Of a DNA stretch of 64,000 bases, positions 1 through 7,593 are shown piece by piece; within the stretch, counting starts at the first letter, position 1; each line of letters starts with the position of its first letter. Under the pieces are notes generated by a model. The model did no database searches and was not told where the DNA came from. It saw nothing but the letters and a program-made list of their open reading frames with translations. Source of the stretch: Haloarcula sebkhae. GTDB lineage: Archaea > Halobacteriota > Halobacteria > Halobacteriales > Haloarculaceae. The position numbers and the translations under genes are program-made. The DNA lies in assembly GCF_014647415.1 (NCBI RefSeq), contig NZ_BMPD01000002.1:648324-712323 (forward strand), read 5' to 3'.

Positions 1-243
1 GGGTTTCGGACCTCTGTCGACTGACTCGTAGGGCGTTTCCGCGATGCTCTCCGGGATGATGTACCACGCGAGGCCACCGCCAACGACGGTTCCGCCAACA
101 AACGTTACAGCGACAATCGGTAGTTCCGAACCACCGTACAACGTCACAAGCCCCATCGAGACGCCGAAGAGGAGTGCGAAGCCGACTTGCGTATATCTGA
201 GAAATCGTTTCCGGTCGGCGTCCGTCATCGAGGGACCGACCAT
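1..243 (-). CDS. Small membrane protein, C-terminus cut by left edge
   Basis: A minus-strand frame is open from an ATG at 243 to the first base of the window, so the C-terminus is missing. After a short charged start (MTDADRKRFLRY) the product has two hydrophobic stretches, roughly residues 19-36 and 43-62, and then a polar tail. This suggests a two-pass membrane protein. A second ATG at 228 is an equally good start. I do not recognise the family. It lies 40 bases downstream of the next gene on the same strand and may be co-transcribed with it. Confidence 0.6.
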   Translation of the reverse strand, partial: MVGPSMTDADRKRFLRYTQVGFALLFGVSMGLVTLYGGSELPIVAVTFVGGTVVGGGLAWYIIPESIAETPYESVDRGPKP

Positions 244-283
244 CAGCGGCCCCCGGTACAGACTGGGTGGGTCCGGTTGACCA

Positions 284-829
284 TCAGTAGAAGCCCCGCT
301 CTACGTCTTCCTCGATGACGTCTTCGAACTCCGCATCGAGTAGTTCCTCCGCTTCCTCGAACGTCTCAGTGAGTTCGCTCATCTGGTCGGGTCGGTCGTG
401 GTGGTCGAACTCCATCGGGCCGTAGGCCGGGGAGTCCATCGCGTCCATCATGTCCTCAAGCAACGCTTGCGGCGACGTGGGTGCGTCCGCATGCGTTTCG
501 AGCACCGTTTCGAGGTTCTTGGCCTTCTCCTTGGCGTCGTCCTCGTCCTCCGGTCCCTGCTGGACGCCGAAGATGCCCGACCCGTCATTCGGGAACAGCG
601 GGTCGATATCGTCGTCGATGCGGCGGGCCACTTGCGACCCGACGCCCTGTACCTCGAAGGGGTTCTTTGCATATGTCTTCAGCTGGTAGACACCGGCGTC
701 AGGGTGACCGAAGTAGATGTCCTCGCCGATTCCGTTCGCGCGGTCGCCCCCGACGGCACGCCAGTCCCCCGGATTGGCATTGCTCTCCATCACGTCTTCG
801 AGAATGTCCTGCCAGTCGCGAACGCGCAT
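284..829 (-). CDS. Conserved acidic protein of unknown function
   Basis: This is a 181-residue, strongly acidic soluble protein with no signal peptide or membrane segment. The N-terminal half (about 1-90) is mixed alpha/beta in character and contains a GHPDAGVYQLKTY stretch. The C-terminal third is rich in Glu and probably helical. Acidic composition and high third-position GC support real coding, while the overlapping plus-strand frames look like shadows. I do not recognise a family or active site. The gene precedes the edge membrane protein on the same strand. Confidence 0.7.
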   Translation of the reverse strand: MRVRDWQDILEDVMESNANPGDWRAVGGDRANGIGEDIYFGHPDAGVYQLKTYAKNPFEVQGVGSQVARRIDDDIDPLFPNDGSGIFGVQQGPEDEDDAKEKAKNLETVLETHADAPTSPQALLEDMMDAMDSPAYGPMEFDHHDRPDQMSELTETFEEAEELLDAEFEDVIEEDVERGFY

Positions 830-988
830 TGTCAGTCGCTTGTTCGGCCTGGGTCAGAATGAACCCATCGGTCCGGAATGGCACAGCGACCGACTGGTCA
901 TCGCTGTGCGGAAGCTAAGGACCCTCGCCAGCCGGCGTGTCAGTCACGTAGCCGAACGGCTTTACTCCCCGGAACAGCCAGACGTGGT

Positions 989-1384
989 ATGGAAAGCGAA
1001 CGCAACGTCCTCGGCGGGGAGCTAGCTCCCTGCTCGATGGACCCGGAGACGGGGTTCATGCGCGACGGCTACTGCTACCCGCTCCAGCGCGACCCGGGAC
1101 GGCACGAGATCTGTGCCGTGATGACGGCTGAGTTTCTGGAGTACAGCAAGGCACAGGGCAACGACCTCGTGACGCCGCGGCCGGAGCTGAACTTTCCGGG
1201 CCTCGACCCGGGCGACCACTGGTGTGTCTGCGTTCCGCGCTGGATAGAGGCCCACGAGGCCGGGCACGCACCGCCGGTGAATCTCGACGCGACGAGCGAG
1301 GACGTGCTCGAAGACGTGTCGCTGGAGACGCTCAAAGAGTACGCCGCCGACACCGAGTCCGATGCCGATGCGACCAGCGAATGA
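989..1384 (+). CDS. DUF2237 family protein
   Basis: The 131-residue product matches my memory of the DUF2237 family along its whole length: an N-terminal NVLGGEL, then PCSMDPETGF, CAVMTAEFLEYSK, GNDLVTPRPE, FPGLDPGDHWC and RWIEAHEAG. The many conserved Cys, Trp and His residues suggest a compact domain with a possible active site or metal site, but the biochemical role is unknown. The frame is open from 878, but homology begins at the ATG at 989 (MESERN), so I start there. It lies 69 bases before the Dna2-like gene on the same strand. Confidence 0.85.
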   Translation: MESERNVLGGELAPCSMDPETGFMRDGYCYPLQRDPGRHEICAVMTAEFLEYSKAQGNDLVTPRPELNFPGLDPGDHWCVCVPRWIEAHEAGHAPPVNLDATSEDVLEDVSLETLKEYAADTESDADATSE

Positions 1385-1453
1385 GCCCCGGCGCGAACGA
1401 CTTTTGAGGGACCGCCCCGTCGCTTGAGTCGTGCAACAGGGGAGGGCCGAAGC

Positions 1454-4189
1454 ATGAGCGTAGACCGTGTTCGCGGTGTCGTCGTCGACATCGACGAGCC
1501 GAAGACGGTGAACACCCAGTACGGCGAGAGCGACCTCTGTGAGGTGACAATCCGACCCGACCGAGGGGCCGGCGAGCCGACGACGGTCACGCTCTGGGGG
1601 AAGTGGACCGAGAACGCCGCGGCCATCGAGACGGGAATGGAGATTGCCGTCTACAACCCTGACGAACGCGAGTATCAGGGCGAACAGCAGTATTCCGTCG
1701 GCGGCGACGCCACGCTCGTCGTCCAGCCGGACTTCCTCGTCGACGTGACCGACATCCGGGCGTGGGTGCAGTGCCCGCGGATGTACTACCTCCGGAAACT
1801 CGACGGCGCGGAGCACGCCTATCCGCTGGTGAAAGGGACCATCGTCCACGAGGTCTTCGGCGACCTGCTTCGGGGCCGGGACCTCGAAACCGCCATCGAA
1901 GAGCAGGTCGACGCTGCCGGACTGGACATCGGATTATTGGGCCGAGAAGCCGACGAGGTGGCCGGCGACGTACGCGACCACGCGTCGGCTATTCAGGGGT
2001 GGCTCCAACAGGGGACGCTAACTGAAACTGACCAGTGGCGCTCGGAGATGACGCTCATTTCCGAGCGGTTCGGCATGAAAGGGCGGGCCGACGCCGTCAG
2101 GCGGGGTATGCCCGTCGAGCTCAAGACCGGCAAGAACACCAAGCGGGAGCCGCGGTTTCAGGACAAGATACAGGCGACGGCGTACGCTTTGATGCTAGGC
2201 GAGCGTTCGGCTGGCGCAGACAGCGCTGTCGACGCGGCCCCGGACACGGGCACGCTCCTCTATACAAAAAACGCCGCTGTCGACCGCAACGAGGAGAGCG
2301 GCGATCTCTCGCCGGCCAAGGAGTTCTCTATCGGGAGCGGGCTGCTGAACTACGTCGTTCGGACCCGCAACGCGATTGCGGCGATGGAGTACGACTCTAG
2401 CGTGCCGACGGGCTACGAGGCCAACGCCAAATGCGAGTACTGCTTCGAGCAGGACACCTGCATGGCCGTCTCCGGCCGCCTCGACCAGGAATCCAAGGCG
2501 GGACAGGTCGGCCGAGCGGTGCCCGACGAGGAACTGGACTACTTCGAGCGGTTCTACACGGCCGTCGAGGCCGAGCGCCGGTCCGTTCACCGGGAGTACG
2601 CGAAGCTCTGGGAACAGACGCCCGAGGAGCGCGCCGACAACGACCGGGCGCTCATCGACCTGGAACCCACCGGTCGCCGGGAACTCGACGGCGGCCGCTG
2701 GGAACTCCGGGCGACCGGGACCGGGGCCGTCTCGAAGATCCGCGAGGGCAATCTCGTGCTCGCAAGCGACGGCGACCCGGTGACCGGCGACGCTGAACTG
2801 GCGCGGGTCGAGCGACTGGGCAACGAGGCGCCACGCGCCTCGGACAGCGGGAACGGCGACGCCGTGAACGCGGAGATCGTCGTCACGGCCGACGAGCCGC
2901 TTGATCTCCGCCGACTGGACGTATACCCCTCCGAACTGACGACCGACCGGCTCCAGAACGCGCTGCACGACGCCGTGCTCCTCCAGCCGCCCGAACAGAA
3001 GGACGTGCTGTTCGGACGGCGCGAACCGGAGTTCAATTCGGTAGAGGAGACGTTCATCGACAACAACGACGCCCAGAACGAGGCCGTCCAGCTAGCGGTC
3101 GGTGCTGAGGACTTCGCGCTCGTCCATGGGCCGCCGGGGACGGGCAAGACGTACACGCTGGCGCGGATGGTCCGAGCCCTCGTAGACCGGGGCGACCGCG
3201 TCCTGCTCTCGGCTTTTACCAACCGCGCCGTCGACAATCTGCTGGAAGCGCTGGAAGACCAGGGCTACACCGATATCGTCCGTGTCGGCACGGAGAGTGG
3301 CGTCCGCGAAGATATGCAAAAATACCGTCTGGAGACCAGCGGCGACCCGGGCGAGTGTGCGAGTCGGCTCCAGAATGCCCAGGTCGTCGCGGCGACGACA
3401 GCTACCTGCGGCGGGAGCACGCTCCAGACCCAGAAGTTTGACGTGGCCGTTGTCGACGAGGCCGGCCAACTGACCGAGCCAGGGACGCTCGCGGCGACGA
3501 CGCTGGCCGACCGGTTCGTGCTGGTCGGCGACCACCAGCAGCTCCCGCCGGTGGTCCAGTCAGAGGACGAGACGCTGACGACCTCGCTGTTCGAGCGGCT
3601 CATAGACGCCCACCCGGACGCGGGCGTGATGCTCGACCGCCAGTACCGGATGGCCCAGCACATCCAAGCCTTCGCCTCGCAGGAGTTCTACGACGGGCAG
3701 TTGCGGCCGGCGAATGGCGAGGTGGCTGCCCAGCGGCTCGACGATCTCGACGGTGTTTCACTGTCGAACTTGCCCGAAGGCCTCCGGGACCGCGTGGCGT
3801 TCGTCGACCCGGACGGCAGCCAGGTCGGCAACACCAATCCCACCGAGGCCGACCGAATCGCCGACATCGTCGCGTCGTACCGGTCGGCGGGAGTGCCAGC
3901 CGACGACATCGGCGTCATCGCACCGTACCGCGCGCAGGTCGCCGAGATATCGAAGCGCCTGCCGGACGTGACCGTCGACACGGTTGACCGGTTCCAGGGG
4001 TCGAGCAAGGAGGTCATCGTTATCTCCTTTGTCGCCACCGGGACGCTTGACAGCCCGATATTCGAGGATTACCGGCGTATCAACGTCGCACTCACGCGGG
4101 CGAAGAAGGCGCTCGTTCTCGTCGGCGACGGCGACGCGCTGGCGACCGACGAGGTGTACGGCCGGATGGTCGAGTGGGCGCGGGGCTGA
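1454..4189 (+). CDS. Dna2-like helicase-nuclease (OB fold, Fe-S nuclease, SF1 helicase)
   Basis: This 911-residue protein combines three parts. Residues 1-100 look like an OB fold. Residues 105-340 are a Cas4/RecB-type PD-(D/E)XK nuclease with Asp in GRADAV (about 213) and Glu-x-Lys in VELKTGK (about 222-224). The nuclease is framed by Cys107 and a CEYC...C cluster (about 327, 330, 336), the usual 4Fe-4S arrangement. Residues 535-911 are a superfamily 1B helicase with GPPGTGKT (559-566), VVDEAGQ, LDRQYRM, VDRFQGSSKE and NVALTRAK. Eukaryotic Dna2 processes flaps and resects ends. The same order here suggests a role in replication or repair. A TTG at 1424 could extend the frame, but the ATG at 1454 fits better. 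Confidence 0.9.
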   Translation: MSVDRVRGVVVDIDEPKTVNTQYGESDLCEVTIRPDRGAGEPTTVTLWGKWTENAAAIETGMEIAVYNPDEREYQGEQQYSVGGDATLVVQPDFLVDVTDIRAWVQCPRMYYLRKLDGAEHAYPLVKGTIVHEVFGDLLRGRDLETAIEEQVDAAGLDIGLLGREADEVAGDVRDHASAIQGWLQQGTLTETDQWRSEMTLISERFGMKGRADAVRRGMPVELKTGKNTKREPRFQDKIQATAYALMLGERSAGADSAVDAAPDTGTLLYTKNAAVDRNEESGDLSPAKEFSIGSGLLNYVVRTRNAIAAMEYDSSVPTGYEANAKCEYCFEQDTCMAVSGRLDQESKAGQVGRAVPDEELDYFERFYTAVEAERRSVHREYAKLWEQTPEERADNDRALIDLEPTGRRELDGGRWELRATGTGAVSKIREGNLVLASDGDPVTGDAELARVERLGNEAPRASDSGNGDAVNAEIVVTADEPLDLRRLDVYPSELTTDRLQNALHDAVLLQPPEQKDVLFGRREPEFNSVEETFIDNNDAQNEAVQLAVGAEDFALVHGPPGTGKTYTLARMVRALVDRGDRVLLSAFTNRAVDNLLEALEDQGYTDIVRVGTESGVREDMQKYRLETSGDPGECASRLQNAQVVAATTATCGGSTLQTQKFDVAVVDEAGQLTEPGTLAATTLADRFVLVGDHQQLPPVVQSEDETLTTSLFERLIDAHPDAGVMLDRQYRMAQHIQAFASQEFYDGQLRPANGEVAAQRLDDLDGVSLSNLPEGLRDRVAFVDPDGSQVGNTNPTEADRIADIVASYRSAGVPADDIGVIAPYRAQVAEISKRLPDVTVDTVDRFQGSSKEVIVISFVATGTLDSPIFEDYRRINVALTRAKKALVLVGDGDALATDEVYGRMVEWARG

Positions 4190-5875
4190 CTAAGAGTCCG
4201 CGTCGCTGACCCTGTCGCCCGTCCGCAGCCCTGCAACGTGTGCGGTGAGATGTTCCCGCAGCGTATCTCTGAGTTCGCTTGCGGTGTCCTCATCGATGTC
4301 GTACACCCGAGCGACACCGCCGAGCAGGCTTGACGAACTCGCCGTGTCGGCTCCCACAGTCGCTAGGTCGCGGCGGCGCTGGAACGGCGACCGCGTGACG
4401 AACACCGTCTGGAGCCGGTAGTAGGGGACGATGCGCGTCGTCCGCCGCCAGAAGCCGCTCCGGGTCGCCAGTACCGAGTCATCGAGGTCGAAGCCGCGGT
4501 GTCGCCAGCGGAGGTGGGCCGCCGGCACGACCGGGAGAAAGAGGAGGGCGGCGAGCCACCAATAGCCCGTTGCAAGTACCAGCGAGTCCACGGCGTAGGC
4601 GACTGCGGTGAGGCCGGCCGCGGCCAGCGAGAAGCGAGCGAGATAGCGCCGACGGGCGCGTGTGGGCGACCGGTCGAAGTTGAGGTCGCCGAACGGCTCG
4701 ATATCGCGGGCCAGTTCGTACACCTCCTCACGGGGGGCCAGTGGGACAGCGACACCCTGCGTCGACTGCTGGTTTCCACCGCTGTAGCCGGCTGTCTCGA
4801 CGGCCAGCGTCGCGTAGCCGAACCGCCGCATCAGGATGTTCTCGCGGATGGTGACCGTCTGGACCTTCTCCATCGGGATGTTGCCGCTGTAGCGGCGCAA
4901 CAGTCCCCGCTCGTACCGGAGGTCGCCGTCGGCCTGCGTGAGCTGGAAGCCGTAGTACTCGATGACTGTCAGTGCCACGCTGACGACCAGTGCCAGCAGG
5001 AGGAACTGGATGGCGGAGAGGGCGGCGAAGACGACGAGTCGCGTGGTTTCCGGTGAGCTGGCCAGCCAGCGGACGACAGGTCCATTGAGCGATGCGCCGG
5101 AAAGGGTCGCGTTGAACCGCAGGACGGCCCAGACGACGTCCATCCCAAGCGGGAGCGACGCTAGCGTCAGGACCGGCGCGGCCGGTCGAACGGAGACGAG
5201 CGCGTACGTCAGGAGTTCGCGCTGGTCGAACGCGAACAGCAGCGACCCGTCCGGCTGGTCGCGTTCCGCCGTGTCCGAGGCCGAAACCGGGTCCCCAAAA
5301 TCATCCGCCGTCTGGGCGTCACCGGTCCGTGCAGGCGTGGAGCCGTTCACTCCGGGGAGATCAGCGTGGGCTGCCCGGCTAGATGTCGCAGCCTCGGACA
5401 CCGCGTCGGCGGCTCCCGTCTCGGTCCCGGTGGCCTCGTCCCGGTCGTGGGTTCGCACGTAGTTCCGGAGACGTTTGACTTCGGTCTCGTCGACTGCGTC
5501 GAGGGTGGCTTCCGTCGCACTGCCACCGGCCGTCTCGAAGCGAACGATTGCGAGTCCGAGCAGGCGGTTGATGATGTTCTGTTCGACATCGAGGTTCTGG
5601 ACACGACCCAGCGGAATCTGGCGGGACTGTCTGGCGAAGACGCCGGATTCCACGGTGAGCGTGTCCCCGTCGAGTTCGTAGCGAAAGCGGAGATAGCGCG
5701 CCAGCGCGTACCCACTAAACGTCAACGCACCGAGCAGGCCGAGCAGCGGAACCGCGAACCCCGGCAGTCCGAGCATTCCGGTTCCGAGTGAGCCCCCGAA
5801 GAAGCCAAAGAAACCGCCTTGCAGCGCTGCTCTGGCGACGCGCAGGACCGCACTCCGGGGGTGGAGCCGGTTCAT
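4190..5875 (-). CDS. PH domain-containing membrane protein (YdbT-like)
   Basis: The 561-residue protein has about three bacterial-type PH (bPH2) domains alternating with hydrophobic pairs. There are membrane segments near 17-62, a first PH domain near 65-145 (YELDGDTLTVESGVF), a low-complexity linker 145-215, and more membrane segments near 235-305. A second PH domain follows near 310-390 (YERGLLRRYSGNIP), then hydrophobic segments near 410-450 and a third PH-like domain near 455-540. This matches the YdbT-like membrane-flanked domain family, whose molecular function is unknown. Its start overlaps the end of the upstream PH gene by 4 bases, so the two are almost certainly translationally coupled. 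Confidence 0.85.
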   Translation of the reverse strand: MNRLHPRSAVLRVARAALQGGFFGFFGGSLGTGMLGLPGFAVPLLGLLGALTFSGYALARYLRFRYELDGDTLTVESGVFARQSRQIPLGRVQNLDVEQNIINRLLGLAIVRFETAGGSATEATLDAVDETEVKRLRNYVRTHDRDEATGTETGAADAVSEAATSSRAAHADLPGVNGSTPARTGDAQTADDFGDPVSASDTAERDQPDGSLLFAFDQRELLTYALVSVRPAAPVLTLASLPLGMDVVWAVLRFNATLSGASLNGPVVRWLASSPETTRLVVFAALSAIQFLLLALVVSVALTVIEYYGFQLTQADGDLRYERGLLRRYSGNIPMEKVQTVTIRENILMRRFGYATLAVETAGYSGGNQQSTQGVAVPLAPREEVYELARDIEPFGDLNFDRSPTRARRRYLARFSLAAAGLTAVAYAVDSLVLATGYWWLAALLFLPVVPAAHLRWRHRGFDLDDSVLATRSGFWRRTTRIVPYYRLQTVFVTRSPFQRRRDLATVGADTASSSSLLGGVARVYDIDEDTASELRDTLREHLTAHVAGLRTGDRVSDADS

Positions 5876-6333
5876 ACCGCGTCCGTGGCCTCGCTCTCGT
5901 TCGCGAGGTCACGGAGTTGTTCGCGTAGTTCGGTCGCCCGTTCCGGTCGTAGCCCGGGAATGGTGATGTCCGCGCCGCGGGTCCCGGCGGTGTAGACGAC
6001 GACGCTCGCTAGCCCGATTGCGCGTTCGACCGGGCCGCGCGTGGTGTCGACGTGCTGGACGCGGACGTACGGCACCGACGTGTCGGTCCGGGTGACGACA
6101 CCACGAAGGAGAAAGAGCGCGTCGTCCTGCAGGTCAAAACGCCAGATGCGGTGAGCAGCGATGGCGTGGGCGACACCCAGAAGCACGAGCACAACCCAGC
6201 CGCCGACGATGACCGTCTGTGGCAGCGAGACAGCGAACCGGTCGACGAGATACGCGATGACGCCGAGTACCGACGCCTGGATAACTGTCGACAGAACCCA
6301 CAGCAGTCTCACCCGCGGGTGGAGCGACTCCAT
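5872..6333 (-). CDS. PH domain-containing membrane protein (YdbS-like)
   Basis: The 153-residue product starts with MESLHPRVRLLW, has two membrane segments (about 13-32 and 38-60) and then one bPH2 domain (WRFDLQDDALFLLRG, VPYVRVQHVDT, GPVERAIGLASVVVYTAG). The frame is open further upstream to 6528, but that extension lacks haloarchaeal composition, and the ATG at 6333 matches the usual N-terminus of the family. It is the first gene of a two-gene operon with the larger PH protein, as in bacterial ydbS-ydbT pairs. The function is unknown; association with the membrane is clear. Confidence 0.85.
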   Translation of the reverse strand: MESLHPRVRLLWVLSTVIQASVLGVIAYLVDRFAVSLPQTVIVGGWVVLVLLGVAHAIAAHRIWRFDLQDDALFLLRGVVTRTDTSVPYVRVQHVDTTRGPVERAIGLASVVVYTAGTRGADITIPGLRPERATELREQLRDLANESEATDAV

Positions 6334-6482
6334 GTCCGAATTGAGGGGCCGGCCGCGGATTAACGGTTTGGCTCCGGGGCGAAATTGGAAGCGTTTCGAC
6401 CCACACACGGGGCAAACAGTGGGCGAAATCGTCCGGAACTTCGGAAAACGTCCTTGTATGCTCCCGACGCCGGACAAGGCGT

Positions 6483-6848
6483 ATGTCACGAAGCCGACGG
6501 ACGTTTCTGACGACGCTCGCCGCTGCAAGTGTCACGCTCCCGCTCGCCGGCTGTGCCGGCGGCGACGGACAATCCGGAGACGAGGAGACGGAGTCAATGA
6601 ACAATGAGGGGATGACTGACTCGATGGAAGGCGAGGGGACCGATTCGATGGAAAGCGAAGCGATGACTGAGTCGATGGATGGCGGCGAAACGAACAGCTC
6701 GATGGTACAAGGTAATGAAACGGAGTCGATGGAGGGCAGCGCAATGACCGAATCGATGACGGAGCCCGCGGACGGCGAATCGATGGGTGACGACGAGATG
6801 GACGCCGGGATGACCGAAAACGAGACGGCGTCGTACGCCACCCAGTGA
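6483..6848 (+). CDS. Tat-exported methionine-rich lipoprotein
   Basis: The 121-residue precursor starts with a textbook haloarchaeal Tat lipoprotein signal: SRRTFLTT, a hydrophobic run, and lipobox LAGC with Cys24 as the lipidated residue. The mature part (about 98 residues) is low complexity, almost only Glu, Asp, Ser, Thr, Gly, Asn and Met. It has 13 methionines, mostly in a repeating T/E-S-M or D-S-M step. No aromatic core is visible, so it is probably disordered at the outer membrane face. Regularly spaced Met can bind copper(I) or silver or absorb oxidants; this is a suggestion only. It converges on the carbonic anhydrase gene with a 13-base gap. Confidence 0.75.
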   Translation: MSRSRRTFLTTLAAASVTLPLAGCAGGDGQSGDEETESMNNEGMTDSMEGEGTDSMESEAMTESMDGGETNSSMVQGNETESMEGSAMTESMTEPADGESMGDDEMDAGMTENETASYATQ

Positions 6849-6861
6849 CGACCGCAACGAA

Positions 6862-7500
6862 CTACACGCGCTCGTTGACCTGTTCGGAGACCCGCTCGCC
6901 GGGCCGACGGAGGTGGCCGCTCTCGACCTCGTAGACGTAGCCTGTCACCGTGACGTCGTCGGGAATCAGCTCGTGGTTTTCGAGGTATTCGACCTGTGCC
7001 GCACAAGCCGCATCGATGTCGTCGGTCATCCGGACCCACTCCGCGATTGACGCGTCACCGATGTCTAGCTCCGGCAGTGCTGGGTCCAGATCGATATCAT
7101 CGAGGTCGCCGTCGACCGCGGCCTCGAACCCCGCGACGATATCCTCGTCGGACGCGCTCATCATCCCACAATCGGTGTGGTTGACGACGATGATTTCGGT
7201 CGTATCGAAATACTGTGTTGTCAGCGCGGCCGAGCGAATTACGTCGTCTGTCACTTTGCCGCCGGCGTTGCGGTATATCTGTGCGTCGCCCAGCGAGAGG
7301 CCGAGCGCGTCCTCGACGGGGATTCGCTCGTCCATGCAGGCGACGACGAGCAACTGCTTGTCGGTCGGGATTCCCTTGCGCCGTCGACGCGCCCAGTCGT
7401 CCCTCGCGTCGACGCCGTCGTCGACCGATTCGTGGACGTGGCCGGCCTCCGGTTCGCTGTGCTCGTGCGTGTCGTCGCTCCCGTGTGTGTGGTGTGGCAT
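6862..7500 (-). CDS. Beta-class carbonic anhydrase
   Basis: The 212-residue enzyme carries the beta-class zinc and catalytic residues: CMDERIP (Cys and the Asp-Arg dyad, about 55-60), RNAGGKV, and HTDCGMM (His and second Cys). It should interconvert carbon dioxide and bicarbonate. The size fits the small haloarchaeal/cyanobacterial-like subfamily. Unusually, the first 25 residues form a His-rich extension (MPHHTHG, THEHSE, HVHES) that could bind zinc or copper. The gene stands alone, convergent with the Met-rich lipoprotein. The assignment to the family is firm; the role of the His-rich tail is unknown. Confidence 0.9.
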   Translation of the reverse strand: MPHHTHGSDDTHEHSEPEAGHVHESVDDGVDARDDWARRRRKGIPTDKQLLVVACMDERIPVEDALGLSLGDAQIYRNAGGKVTDDVIRSAALTTQYFDTTEIIVVNHTDCGMMSASDEDIVAGFEAAVDGDLDDIDLDPALPELDIGDASIAEWVRMTDDIDAACAAQVEYLENHELIPDDVTVTGYVYEVESGHLRRPGERVSEQVNERV

Positions 7501-7593
7501 TGCAGAACACGCCTTTGTGCCACGTGGCCTTTACTGCTTGCTCGGCGGCAGTCCAGCGGAGGGAAGACAACCAAGTCGGGCAGTGCAAGCCTC

